In this document: positions 22,580-34,868 of the stretch, in pieces
Numbering within the stretch: the stretch's first letter is position 1
Layout: each line of letters opens with the position of its first letter
Origin: Oopsacas minuta
Lineage: Eukaryota; Porifera; Hexactinellida; Lyssacinosida; Leucopsacidae
DNA: 64,000 bases
Assembly: GCA_024704765.1 (NCBI GenBank)
Contig: JAKMXF010000343.1
Coordinates: 1,035,095 to 1,099,094 of the forward strand
Direction of reading: 5' to 3'
Made by a program: the position numbers and the translations under genes
The notes under the pieces: generated by a model
What the model was told of the DNA's origin: nothing
The model's database searches: none
Seen by the model: only the letters and a program-made list of their open reading frames with translations

Positions 22580-23087
22580 CAGTAGAACTCGGTTAAGACG
22601 TACTAGCTTGGGAAACAATAAAAAGTACGTATTAACCGAGGTACGTCTTATCCGTGGTACGTCTTATCCGAGTACATAAATGAAAGGTACTACAAAAGTA
22701 CGTCTTAACTGAGTACGAATTAACCGAGTACGAATTAACCGAGTACGTATTAACTGAGTACGAATTATCCGAGTACGTATTAACCGAGTACGAATTATCC
22801 GAGTACGAATTAACCGAGTACGAATTATCCGAGTACGAATTATCCGAGTACGAATTATCCGAGTACGAATTAACCGAGTACGAATTAACCGAGTACGATT
22901 CAATACATTTTGTCCTTTTGGGAAGAATAATTTAGTACGTCTTATCCGATTGTACGTCTTAACCGAGTACGTCTTAACCGAATTATTTATAATGGATCAG
23001 ATAGGAGAAAATTTCGGTTATTGGAGACAAGTACGTCTTATCCGAGAGTACGTCTTAAGCCGAGTACGTCTTAACCGAGTTCTACTG
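22580..23087. mobile_element. 508-bp MITE with internal tandem array (copy 2, inverted)
   Basis: Same family as 3324-3829, in the opposite orientation. Termini are cagtagaactcggttaagac and its complement, with TA at 22578-22579 and 23088-23089. The internal 15-bp array spans about 22700-22890. The outside sequence is symmetrical: tagcaaca on the left and tgttgcta on the right. It lies within the Merlin element, so it inserted after it. Confidence 0.85.
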
Positions 23088-23329
23088 TATGTTGCTACAT
23101 AAAAAACAACTTAATAAATAGTGAATTAACCCTTGTGAAAGTGTTCAGATCATCGAGTGGCTGGGTGTGCTGTAGCGGTTACAATTCGGATTATAAGTGA
23201 TACCTAGTACACTATGACTATATTGATACATATATTACCAACATTCTAAGAAAATATTTATTATGATGAAGTTTACAGACACTGATTTATATTACTGGAT
23301 ATAAATCTCTAATTCCTCTTAGAATTAAT

Positions 23330-24217
23330 CCCAAAATATTTTTCTTATGTCTCCTCCGCCAACAAGCCTCTATGAGATGGGTCTCAAGTAATTCAGGATT
23401 TGTTGTCTGTCCTTTTTACTGCCTCTTTTTACACCTCCCAACTCCTTTTTATCTTCTGGGTGTGTACATGAGTCACTGGGTCTAAGAAATTCTCGGAATG
23501 GTTAACTGTGTAATGGGTATATCCAGAGTGACTTAATATATTGGTAGGAAGCCCATTCATCAGAATAAATTATTGTTTGTGGATGAATGAACCTTTGGAT
23601 AATTGGCAGAAGAGTGGCTGTTGAGCGATCAGGTACAGTAACCATAATTATATTATCTGTATCCCTCTCAACCATCCCGAATACCCACTGGCCAGTTAAC
23701 AGTCTGCCTCTATTATATTTTCGTTTGCCGAATTTGGATTCGTCTATCTCAACGATTTTATCAGGACCTTCAATGGGTTGAGGGTTCATTAATATTTCTT
23801 CCAAACATATATCCCTCATATAATTCTTCAAATCAACCACTGTGTTCGGACTCTATCCCAAATGCTTCTTCAAAAATGCATGCGATTGCATGTCCAATAG
23901 TACAGGAACTTGAATATCAATGGGAGTGGAATTTTGGATGGTGTGAAGAAGGACCCATAGCGGATCGAACACTTTCGTCTACATGGACTACAACTCCATT
24001 CATAGTCATCCTGAAAGTGAGAAGGATGTGTTCCATACATTTCTACTCTACAATGACAACGCATTCGACGTGCTAATAAGCCATACGTTCTTAACCAGTT
24101 TATGACATCATCACAAGACTGTGCAAGGATGATAATGTCATCAATAATCAAATCCTGCGGGATTTCACTGAAGACGGTGGGCTCAAGTATTGGCTGAAAA
24201 TACATTAGTTGTAATAA
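23330..24217 (-). pseudogene. Merlin/IS1016-type transposase, inactivated
   Basis: The minus-strand pieces 23870-24220 and 23502-23840 together carry a zinc-ribbon-like N-terminus (MRCHCRVEMYG, WSCSPCRRKCSIRYGSFF) and the DDE core: VEIDESKFGKRKYNRGR (first Asp), GQWVFGMVERDT and IIYSDEWASY (second Asp). After a frame change comes GYTHYTVNHSENFLDPVTH and HTQKIKRSW. Merlin and ISXO2-like enzymes have a catalytic Glu in this last motif (HTN-x-I-E), but this copy shows Lys, consistent with a G-to-A change. With that and several stops, including one right after SWEV, it is inactive. Confidence 0.8.
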
Positions 24218-24904
24218 CAATGCGTAGAATATTATATGTGCAACAATTACTTATTATATACCAGTCGGTCATCAGCGTAACGCAATTGCTAGAAGGAATG
24301 CCACAATTTTGTGGCAACTTAATTTGAAAAAACCATATTACTGACAATAGCATTTTGTAGTTTTCATTAATACTACATATTTGTTTTACTATTGAAAATG
24401 GTGCATTCTATTACAATGTTGGGTAATCATACACTACTTTACAATCATACGGATAGTTGTATTTAGAATATTAGTCTTCATATGTATTCTAAAAGTGGCT
24501 TCATCAATCATAAACATGGTTTAGTTAGTTTCATGACCTCTCATTTGTAAACATCATAGGAAATAACATAAAATACAAACTCATAGAAATGCTGAACTTG
24601 TGAGAGTAGTATGCATAAGCAAAATGAATACAAACAACATATAGCGTATAAATTGGCTCCATTCAGCTATTGCAATATATCCCCATAGACTTTGGCTTAT
24701 GTAGTAAAATGATTATAACTTTGTCAAAATTTAGTCCGATTTCAGTGTTCTATTGTTCTCTGTTCATTACTCCACGAGCTCTATGACTTCAACATAACCC
24801 CTAGTGTCGATTAAAAGGGAATCACCTTCCGGTACGATACTATAGTTGTGCCCATGCTTTGAGGTCTCTGATTCTGTGAGTCCATGGTGGTATACTCTCA
24901 TTCA

Positions 24905-25138
24905 CTAGAGTATGCCCTCAGCAGGATCGTTGTAGCCGTGCCATCGCCAATATAGTTTGTTCATCAGTAAAATAACAGCTTTAACATTGGCGTGCTCCTG
25001 TATGATTGGTGAGTCCACAGCCGTACTAACAATTATACTATCTTCTCTATAGAGGAATAGAAAAATGGGGGTAACAAACATCAACCCTGTTATCATGGCT
25101 CCAAGGGCCCTACAAATCCACATAGCGAGTCTACGCAC
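24905..25138 (-). other. possible exon with one membrane segment
   Basis: An open frame containing RRLAMWICRALGAMITGLMF then VTPIFLFLYRED: a basic flank, a hydrophobic stretch of about 20 residues and an acidic flank, as in single-pass membrane proteins. The remainder (VDSPIIQEHANVKAVILLMN) looks ordinary and protein-like. A cgtag before 25132 could be an acceptor. No downstream partner exon was identified, and the frame start is not an ATG. The family is unknown, and it may be chance. Confidence 0.25.
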
Positions 25139-25149
25139 CGGAATAGTAT

Positions 25150-25330
25150 TTATGAAAGCCCTTGCTTAATGCTATGAGCATGCTCTGACCATATAGCATG
25201 CTCTATGCCCCAAGAGTATACTCTAACTCCATAAGCCAGAGTGAGCGTGCCCTCAGTACTACAATAATATTGCCCGGACCCTTGCTACACTCAGTCCCTA
25301 GAGCGAGCACTCAAGGTATAATCATATATT
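25150..25330. repeat. cluster of GC-richer short palindromic words
   Basis: Words such as gagcatgctc, agcatgct, agagtatactct and gagcgagcactc recur here and at 24888-24925 (gtatactctcattcactaga). The cluster is visibly less AT-rich than its flanks. Function unknown. Confidence 0.4.
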
Positions 25331-27645
25331 AATGTTATAAATTTCAACAAAAACTTTAGAAAAATGAATTACATGATGATCTAAACTTTAATCTAAATTT
25401 GAAATTTTGTTACAGTGAATGGTATTTTGAATTTTTTAGGGGGGGTGGAATATAGATTAGTCTCCAATTGATATTAACAGTTTATACTATTGACAACATC
25501 AAAGTCATTAAAGTAAGATCTTAGTAAGGGTATTGAGTAATATTGTAAAATCAATGAAAACCCTTCGTTATAGCATTGCTTTATAATCTAAATCAAAGAA
25601 TTCTTGTAAATTAAATTTTGGAGAGATGAGCTAAACTCAATAGTATCAACAATTACAACGCACTTTCTTATTAAGGTTCAAAGAAGAATTGGTGAGTCAT
25701 GCTGGAACCTTCACCAGTAACACCTTGTCAAAATGATATCGAACAATTTATAAATTGTACACTCAAATAATAAATCAAATTATTTAGAATATACCATTAG
25801 TATCTAATCAATCTTATGTAATACTAAGTATAACTATCTAGTAGCATGAAAAGATGATAAATAATGATAGTCATGGATTAATATGATATCAGTAGTTTAT
25901 CTCCTAGTTATTAATTGGTGATGATAGAATTTTCGTGATTAGATTCCTTAATATAGTCCTTATATGTATACTGAATTCCCCCTATATAGAAGTCACTCAT
26001 TTAATCAACCCCTAACCCTGGGTCTACCTTGAGTGCATCAGTGAAGTGCATCATTTGTGATAGTGGTATCGATCAGCTTTGGAATTGCTGAATAGCCATC
26101 ATCGACTAGGGAATGGTGTTGTATTAATTGCAATACACTTATTCGCAAGGTTGTTATTCTACATCTGATTCTAACTACTTTGGTTATCATGGGGAAAATG
26201 TTGTACCCCCAATTGTCGATTGGGGCATGAAGGAGTTGATATGACTGCTACATACATGCAAAATGAACAAGTTTATTGTCATAACGTGTGAATTACAATT
26301 ACGATCAATATTTCTTGTATACTACGTGAATGTATCATCTAGCTGAAGGGGTCTATGAAAATTTTAACATTCTCTCATTTAAGGGGTTGTGCCACTTTTA
26401 GTAGCTCAGCCAATTTGTATGGCTTATCCACCAAAATATTTGTCGATTTTGAATAGTAATTACAGGTATTATAGTTAAAGGTGCCTACTTTCAAGAACTT
26501 TCACGACATTAGATCATTTTGCCGAATGTAGAGATGCAAATTAAATTGTATACATTTACCAAAAAAATTGAATTTTTGAAAATTTCATGGTGGACCCCCT
26601 AAAATTGGTTCTATGTGTCATAAAATGACGTTCGTCTCGGAGAGGGACACTAAAGTTTTATTAAATAATTTTAACCAATTACCGCTCCAAATTCGAGATC
26701 TTAACACCTTATGATGTTATAAATTCCCGTATTTTCCCGGCAGTATTCGGGTAATAGAAGATGCAGAAACAGAAATTTATTCAATTATGGGATTATTTAC
26801 ATAACTTTTCTTTTACAAACAACAACCACCTAAAAGGCAGCAAATTTGCTTGAGTTTTAAACATCAATAGTGTGGTAAAATAATTGGTTCGGATTTGATT
26901 TCTATTGATAGACTAATTGATGTGTTCATAGCTATCCCAGCATCAATTAAATACAAAGTTAGCATAATTGGATTGCTGTTTCCATAGTCACTGAGTTGAA
27001 CAACAAATGGTTTGGGGAAGTGGCATGCAAACCACATATAATTAGCAACTAATTAAATAATACATTCCTAACTATCACACAATGCATTCAATTGATCATA
27101 AGAAAGTATAGAACGAATATCGGGAAATTATAACATGCAAATTATAAACATTTGAGCTGTGATATTTCTATTATAGAATCCTTAATGGCAGTTGCTCCAT
27201 AATTTCAAACTCTACATTTTGCTACAATATTCCCTATTACACAGGTGAACAAAATTTAACTTCATTTTTTCATCAAGTATTAGATTGACATTTTCTAAGC
27301 TAGTTTTTTACGTGACTTCAAATTTGCTTTCAGATTCTTTCCAGCACGTCCAGTTTTTTTTCCATCTACAAGTCAACGATTTTTATGTATTTCCGAAATT
27401 TTTCCTGTTATATTATGGTAGTGGCTGTCTTTTTGTATTCTTACATGATAGCCATCTGAAATAAATCAACGTTTCGATGTTTTAGATTAATGCCAAGATA
27501 ATATCAGTTATTATCCTAGCTCTTACATATAATTATTCACATTCATGCATGTATCAACTACTCATAATCTAAGGGGAAATACATATCCATCTAGAAATAT
27601 AAAGGTAGCTAACTAAATTAAAAGTGTTGAGAGTACAACTTCCTT
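25331..27645. other. long AT-rich non-coding stretch
   Basis: No coding region. The segment 26390-26700 (ggggttgtgccacttttagt ... tggtggaccccctaaaattg) has the look of a dispersed non-coding repeat, but no second copy is in this window. Confidence 0.45.
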
Positions 27646-27649
27646 TTAT

Positions 27650-29279
27650 ATATCTTGTTGGGATTATCTCTGAAGAGCCTCCAACAGTAATCTGACATCA
27701 TGCCCTCATTCCAGAAACCTTGTAATCGTGTTTCCATCTCTTGTATGTCTTGGTGGAATCTCTCACCCTGTTCATCACTTACAGCACCAAGGTTCTCAGG
27801 GAAAAATCAAGGTGAGAGTGCAAGAAGTGAATTTTAGCGACATGTGACAGCCCATCTTCTCATATGCGTTAAGCAAGGTTTCCACTCCTTCTCTGTAGTT
27901 GGACGACTTCTTGTTGCCCAAAAAGTTTTCACAAACCCATTTGAAAGAATTCCAAGCACTCATTTCTAATTCGGATAATGTATTCTCGAAATCTGGATCT
28001 CTGAATACTTGTCTGATATGTGGTCCTACAAATACTCCCTCTTTTATCTTTGCCTCGCTTAGTTTCGGAAATTTGCCTACCAAATGCAGACATCCTGCTG
28101 AATTTGTTTTGCCCATTGTTTTAACGAATGTTTTCATTAATCCAAGTTTAATATGAAGTGGGGGTAAAAAGACTTTGTTTGGATCTGCCAATGGCGAATG
28201 CTGTATATTGCTTTTCCCCACTTCATAGGTTCTCTTCGGCAATCACATTTTTTATAATGCTCACCAGTTGCTTGGCTGTCCCATAGACATAGGAAACAAT
28301 AATACTTTGTAAACCTTGTTGCAAGCCCATCAATAGTCCGATTACCTTAAGATCACCGCAGATATTCTATATATGTGTTCAATACTGTATTGCCTCCAAA
28401 ACTTCCTGCAAATTGACGAAGGTTTCTTTGAGATAGACGAAGTGAGCAATTGGAATGCCAGGCTCTAGATTTCCGTTATGCAACAGAACAGCTTTCAAAC
28501 TCCGTTTTGACGAGTCGATGAAAAGGCGCCAATCAGAGGAAGAATGTTCTTGTAATAGGTTTGCATAGAGTCCTTCGATATCATTACAATAGCACAGTGG
28601 ACCATCAGTGGTGTAGTATTGAGCGAGATCGAAATTTCGCTTGCGATAGTGGGATAGTAGGACATCTTTGTCGAGTAAGTTTTTCTGTTTGAGCCTGGAT
28701 GCAAGGAGTTCAGCTTTGTCTTTAGATAAGTCTAGATCCCTGACCAGGTCATTCAATTCTCCCTGTGTAAATGTTTGTGGCTCTAGTAATTCATCTTCCG
28801 AGACATTATTAGCATCTGTAGAATCTGCATGAACATCTTCCACCATATCAGAGCCGATTTTAATTTGCTGTGGCTTGGGAATTGGGATTGGTAATGAGAT
28901 GTCGTGTGGAATTGGCCTGCGAACAGAATCCAAGTCTGGGTAAACAAGAGCGTGCTTATTCTTAGCTGAGAATCCTGTAATGTCGATAAGGCAAAAGTAA
29001 CAATCATCAAGGTGATTTTTCTGTTCCCTCCAGACCATGGGTATTGCAAATGGCATTGAAACTTTCCTTTTGTTCAACCAATCACGTAGTCCACTTGAAC
29101 AAGAAGTGCATATAACATGTGGTGCTCACGAATTGTCTTGGTCACCAAGTGGACATTCGAAGTACAATTTGTATATGTTCTTTAATTGATTTGTGATTGG
29201 TCGTCTTTGTGATTTTACGCAAAAAAAGACCACAAACGTAACAGAAATTGTCGGGATGAGTTCTACAATTACGATGCAT
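27650..29279 (-). pseudogene. decayed copy of a multi-copy arthropod protein family
   Basis: The minus strand reads through a Cys-rich N-terminus (ATG at 29279; NCRTHPDNFCYVCG, CTSCSSGLRDWLN), then PFAIPMVWREQKNHLDDCYF, HFVYLKETFVNLQEVLEAI, YYCFLCLWDS, NKVFLPPLHIKLGLMKTFVK, KFPKLSEAKIKEGVFVGP, SAWNSFKWVCENFLGNKKS and, after a frame change near 27806, LGAVSDEQGERFHQDIQ. I recognise this order from uncharacterised proteins present in many copies in arthropod genomes, probably encoded by a mobile element, with a Cys pattern suggesting zinc binding. At least three frame changes (near 29160, 28380-28250 and 27806) break it. Biochemical function is unknown. Confidence 0.6.
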
Positions 29280-30491
29280 GTTTATAATTTGATTTACTTG
29301 AATTCAAATAAGTAAATTCATTTATATTCCAGATAATTGAATCAAAATAGGCATGCTCATATAGTAATTTAGTAACTAGGTAATACTATACTATTGAAAA
29401 AATGGATATTGGATTTCAGAATAACTAGACGTGCTAGAGAAATTCTGATTGCAGATTCGAGTTCAGCATTCAAAAGTATGCTAAGATAAATGTATGTGAT
29501 CTCTGATGAGAAATCTTGTTGAGTTGTGTTATTGAAGAAATGATCTTAGACAACTTTTTCGTAATATCACTATTAATGGAGAGACTTGGATAGCATGGCT
29601 CAAAAGTAACGAACTTTTACACGATGATGCGCAAATATAGTAGAATTATGCGGTCCGGAACATTTTCAGGTATTACAAATGGAAAGGGGTGGAGGTGCCC
29701 TGAAAATCATGCACAAAATTCCCTTCCATGAGGATTGGTTCATTCTTTGAATGTGATCTTATACCAATAACTGAGTTGGTAGAATTCTTATAGTTTCTGG
29801 ACCAATTATCTGTAAAATACTACATTTTTACACAAGAATCTGGGTTGGGAAGAGTATGCTATAACTGACTGAAAGAACTTCCTCAGAGACCGATGTGTTG
29901 AGAAATATTTAGTCAATCCTCAACCAATTGGAGGGCCTGGACATATTTTAGAAATTGAGTAATCAAAGTTTTGACATTGAAAGTATTCAAGAGGTCGTAT
30001 ACTATCAGGCCAATGGGTATTTCGAGGGATAGATAGTGAAACAAAGATACCTTATGATATTTGTTCATGGCGTCTGGCAGAAACATTAATCCTCTCATCC
30101 AAAGATATATTCTTCCAGGTTCATATCATGCTTACCCTGCTGCAAGTTTTCAATATCTCACTATAAACCATAGCCTCAATTATGTTGGCCTACTACAAGT
30201 GTACATACTCAAACAGTTGAGAGTACATGGAGCGAAGAAACGGCTGAGGAATTGTATGACTACTAACCCCATACTTTAGATATTCACTCATCTGAAGTTT
30301 GTTGGCAGAAAAAATATGGCCAAGCAAGTTTCTCAAACCTAACCATGGAAAAAAGGATAAAGTATCCTGTTCTCTTATTGTTGTTTTGAGAATTATCAGT
30401 TACCTTTGTAATTAGTACCATACTTCTGCTTTTGGCGTTTCTTTTGTCGCATTACTTGATATATTGTAGATTCGTAGTTAAAGTAGTATAA
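29280..30491. other. non-coding stretch
   Basis: No gene or bounded repeat seen; open frames are short and unremarkable. Confidence 0.45.
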
Positions 30492-31324
30492 CAGGGACAT
30501 TCAATATACGTACACTAATCACTGTATATTTTTAATGAAATAGCAGTTCTAAGCTAGTATTTCTCAGTGCAATTATATAGAACCATATTTCAACTTTCTA
30601 ACAAAACTTAGAGAGAGTTGATCACTTAATTATTCCCCAAGTTTCAGTTATTTTTAGAAACCTACATTTTCTCCTTTACATTTTTCATGGCTTCTTGTCC
30701 AAATTTTTCGGAACTTGAACAACAACATACATCTAATTTAGCACCATTCTCAAGATCCCTCCAAAGGATATTCATGACGAGTTGGAAACGATATGTGGAG
30801 AAGATGCTCTATTGCATTCAACTGTCAGAAGGTGGGCAAGCCTATTTAGGGAAGGTAGGACCTCTGTCCAAGACGCCCCTCGTCCTGGAGCACCAAACTG
30901 GCCACCAACAATGAAAAATTGAGTGAAGTAAAGGAATATGTGGGGTAGCTACCGCATTCTTCGGATGGAGGGGTGAGGTAGCTAACTATGTTGGCATTTC
31001 AACAGTGAGTGTACACAAAATTCTGATTGCGGATTTAGAACTGAGGAAGGTCTAAGTGCGATTGGTACTACATTGTTGAACTTTTCTATAAAAGGCAGCT
31101 AGACTCCAAATGGCTAAGGAAAACCTTGAAATTTCTGAATGGAGTGACCCTAGGCGGTCATTAGAGAAGGTAACAGGAGATGAACATGGATGCAATTCAA
31201 GCCACCGATCAGAAAGCAAGATGGCAGGATATGCCTAAATAAGGGAGAGGTACTCCTAGCTGTTTATGTGTCCGACTTCCTTACCCCGAAGGTCTTATAC
31301 TGCATATTTTTCAATGGGCTAGGT

Positions 31325-34300
31325 CAGGGCCGGCGACAGGGGGGGTAGCTTGGGGTAAAACCGGGGGGCCCGGGGTAAATAGGAGCCCCAGGTCGGCATG
31401 TGATAATTTCTTTAGGATTTAAGATGTTTATTGTGTCTTGTATGTACATGTAAGCTTGTATTACAATATAAATTCCTTTGTTTCACTAATAGAATAATTG
31501 CTTTTATCAATATAACACTTAGCAAAAAAAGGATTCTATCATTAATTTATTCCATTGTTGAAACCTTATTATTTACCTATTTCCTTCAACACCATAAATA
31601 TGGAATTATAGAAATCGCTCTATTTCAATTTAAAGTCTATGTCCTACGTTCATAAATCAGGTGCGCACAAACGTCAAGAGAAGCGGGTAAGAGATGGAGA
31701 GTTGATGAAAGGTCTGCAAACATTATTTCAAGTTGGAATTCTCAAACCAGCTGAAAATTCAGCAATTATAGAAGGAGTATTGAATGAGATTATTGTTGAT
31801 GCCATGGATATCGTTGAGAATAAAGAAGTTTCTGAATACAATTCAGAAGTTATTGCTACTAATGTTTGTGAATTTGAGACTCAAGTGAGGATATACGACA
31901 TTGGAGCTTTACATGAACATGTTACAAAGAAAGAGATTGAGGAGTGAGTGAATGCTGGGCCTCAGCTCAAACCATTATACATTCCTCCAGATGTGACAGG
32001 TCAAGCTTTTCCATCCTCTCTGTTCATGAAAAGAAGCTCCAATGGGGAATCTGAAAACAGAGATTGGCTTGTTTACAGTCAATATAAGAATGCTTTGTTT
32101 TGTTTTCCGTGCAGGTTATTTGCATATACAAAAATTGTAACAGGTCAACCCCTTCATATCTAGCATCGGTAAATGGTTGTAGCCCTAGTACAAAGTGGAA
32201 AAGACTATTTGATCGCATACCTTCTCATGAAAATAGCAGAAATCACAAACGATGTTACTTAGAACTGCGTCAATTGGAGATGCGTTTACTGCACAACTCT
32301 ACAATTGATATGCAATTTCATGCACACATCACAACCGAAATTGCTAAATGGAGGGAACTACTGCAAAGGATCATTGATGTTGTTCTCTTCTTGGATGAAA
32401 AAGATCTATCATTTAGGGGAGAACTCATGCTATTGGAGACGTTCATAATGGCAATTTTCTTGGAATAATTGAACTCATATCTCATTATGATCCGGTACTT
32501 CGTGAACATGTTATAAAAGTGCGAGAATCCCAGAAGGTAGGGAAACGTTTACAGACCCTTTACCTTTCTAAGGACTTTCAAAACGAATTTATCCATTTAT
32601 GCGCTGATAAAGTTCGCCATTACATTCTAGAAGAACGAAGTATAGCTAAATATTTTTCTATCATGGTAGATGCTACTCAGGATATTTCGCACACTGAGCA
32701 AAACACCTTTGTGTTAAGATACCTGACTCGCGAACACGATAAGTACATAATTCGTGAACGTTTTTTTACTTTCCTTGATGATTCTAGCAAAACTGGTTCA
32801 GAGATCGCTACAATGATATTATCATTTCTAACAGAAAATGACATTCCTTTTAAAGACTGCAGAGGTCAGGGGTATGACAATGCCAGTAGTATGTCGGGAA
32901 GGTATAATGGAGCTCAAAACAATTAAAGCAAGAGAATCCTTTATGCACTTTTTCACCTTGCGGGTGCCACAGTCTAAACTTGTGTGGTGCAAAATCAACA
33001 TTATGTTGCAAGGATGCAATAACATTTTTCGGGACAATCCAAACAATTTACTGCATATTTTCAGCAAGTCCAAAGAGATGGGCTATTCTTGCTCGTAACT
33101 TTGGAATTTCGCTCCATGGTTAATCCCATACGAGGTGAACTGAGAGGATTCACAGTGTCCGCCCCTTCACTACACATTTATAAGGTATTAACTTATACTT
33201 AAATGAATTACTGGAGCTTAATCTAACTGCAAAAACTAAAACAGAAATATTTGGTGCCATAAAGTATGTTTCTTGTTATACATGCGTGCACATGTCGGCA
33301 ATATGGTATAAAGTTTTAATGGCTATAGATGAACGAAATCAAGTAATCGAGGCTCACGATGCAGCAATTGATGTCGAAGTACGGAATTTGGACGATCTAC
33401 TTAATGAACTAAAACTCTAAAAGAAAATTCGCCATCTATTTTACAGGAAGTTAATATAGTTGCCAGGGCTCTATACATAGAACCACCACTGCCTGTTTGA
33501 CAAAAGAAAGAAAACAGTTCTTTGACGATAATAATGTTGAAAGAAATAAAGAAATTTCAAATGAGGCAGAATACCAGGCTACCTTTAATCATATTATGAC
33601 TGCGTTTTGGAAGGCTTGACTACGCGATATAGAGCTATTTATCAAATTAATCAACTATTTGGATTCCTATGAAATTATCTCGATACAAGTGAAGAAAAAA
33701 TTATCAAGCAATGTAAAGACCTCAGAGCACATTATGATACGGCTATATCGGACAAATAACTTCAAGTTGAAGTTTTACACCTCAAAACGATTCATCATGC
33801 TAACTTTAGCGATCATTCATTGGATCCACTTTCGCTTCTGACAAAAATACGAAAAAATAAATTGGAGGGAATATTCCCGAATATATGCATTTCCTTAAGG
33901 ATATTTTTAACTTTACCGGTTACAATAGCCTCTGCCGAACGATCATTTAGTAAGCTAAAATTAATCAAGAACTACTTGCGGAGTATGATGCTGCAGGAAG
34001 ACTAAGCGATCTCGCAATTCTAGGCATAGAGAGTGAGCTTGCTAGACTAGTAGATTTCACGCAAGTAATAGATTCAATCGCATCTACTAAAGCAAGAAGA
34101 GGCTTTTGCCAAACTCAAATTATTGAGAGATTCCATTATTTATTCTAATCTATTCTACTTATTATATTATTTCACATGCTTAATGTCTATATTACGTACA
34201 TAAATTTACTCAACTTTCAGGATAGGTTTCTAGTTGAAATATATTTTTGTCTAAGGTCACAGGTATTACAAAATTGATTTTTTGTCAGAGCTTGGAGGGC

Positions 34301-34350
34301 CCCGGCCAGAAATATTGCTAGGGGGCTCATAAATTCTGTCGCCGGACCTG
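31325..34350 (+). mobile_element. hAT element (3026 bp) inserted in mariner
   Basis: Ends are cagggccggcgacag and the complement of caggtccggcgacag, matching at 14 of 15 positions. A perfect 8-bp target duplication, ggctaggt, lies at 31317-31324 and 34351-34358. An 8-bp duplication and a CAGGG start are diagnostic of hAT elements. Confidence 0.93.
31639..34100 (+). pseudogene. hAT transposase (ZMYM/TTF-finger, DUF4371 type), broken
   Basis: Pieces in order: 31639-31947; an in-frame TGA at 31945; the continuation 31948-32163 with the zinc-finger region (NRDWLVYSQYKNALFCFPCR, LFAYTKI); 32100-32468 in another frame; 32519-32926 with the catalytic-core motifs SIMVDATQDISHTEQNTFVL and DCRGQGYDNASSMSGRYNG; a decayed middle; and the C-terminal dimerisation motif near 33900-34010 (LPVTIASAERSFSKLKLIKN, YLRSMM). 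This is the layout of hAT transposases related to ZMYM-type proteins. One stop and at least four frame changes leave it inactive. Confidence 0.88.
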
Positions 34351-34868
34351 GGCTAGGTCCTATAGTCCAAATCCCTGTTCCCAAAGGTCAGACACTCATA
34401 GGATAATTTTACGCAGATGTGATGTTGCCTGAGGTCGATTAATATCATCTTAAGTGTCGTCCAAGGACTGGAACTCGTGGTCTCAAAATTTGCACGATAA
34501 AGCTAGACCGCATAAATCTTTGGCTGTAAGGCAAAAAATTAAAGATATGGGTATGCACGAAATCCCACATCCACCTTACTCACCTAATATACCTCCATGT
34601 GACTTCTGGCTGTTTAGAAAACTCAAAGATAACCTCTCCCGACGCGAATTTGAGGATCGGCTCAGCCTTGGCCGAGCAATTTACAGATACCTTGAAGTCA
34701 TACCCAAGGATGAGTACAGGAAGACCTTTGAAAATTGGATTAAATGGCTAAACTCAGTTTTAGCGTATAAAGGAGACTACTTTGAAACATTCATAGCAAA
34801 ATCACCAACTATACACAAGTATTCATAGTTTTAGTATGGTATGATTAGAATTTATTGAATGCCCCTGT

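Larger units (their letters stand above)
21563..24851 (-). mobile_element. Merlin-type element with long inverted repeats
   Basis: The arms 21563-21850 and 24563-24851 are inverted copies of each other at roughly 90% by eye; shared blocks include aaggtgattcccttttaatc, tatggggatatattgcaata and tgcatactactctcaca. Between them lie a Merlin-like transposase remnant and a nested MITE. Outer fragments of the same repeat occur at 14120-14230. I could not define a clean 8-9 bp target duplication. That the arms and the transposase belong to one element is an inference from their arrangement. Confidence 0.65.
30687..34828 (+). pseudogene. mariner DD34D transposase, interrupted
   Basis: The 5' half (30687-31316) carries ETICGEDALLHSTVRRWASL, GRTSVQDAPRPGAP, a helix-turn-helix (NISTVSVHKILI) and TGDEHGCNSS with the first Asp, in changing frames. 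The 3' half (34359-34828) carries LHDKARPHKS (second Asp) and HPPYSPNIPPCDFWLFRKLK (third Asp), then EFEDRLSLGRAIYRYL and ENWIKWLNSVLAYKGDYFE. I count 34 residues between the second and third Asp, the mariner DD34D signature. The hAT lies in the codons after IFFNGLG. Frameshifts on both sides show that it is dead beyond the interruption itself. Confidence 0.85.
30492..34867 (+). mobile_element. mariner element (1.34 kb) split by a hAT insertion
   Basis: The inverted termini cagggacattcaata (30492-30506) and tattgaatgcccctg (34853-34867) match at 14 of 15 positions. The right end is followed by TA across 34868-34869. Removing the hAT (3026 bp) and one copy of its 8-bp duplication leaves 1342 bp, the standard mariner size. 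The transposase reads on the plus strand on both sides of the insertion. Confidence 0.85.
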
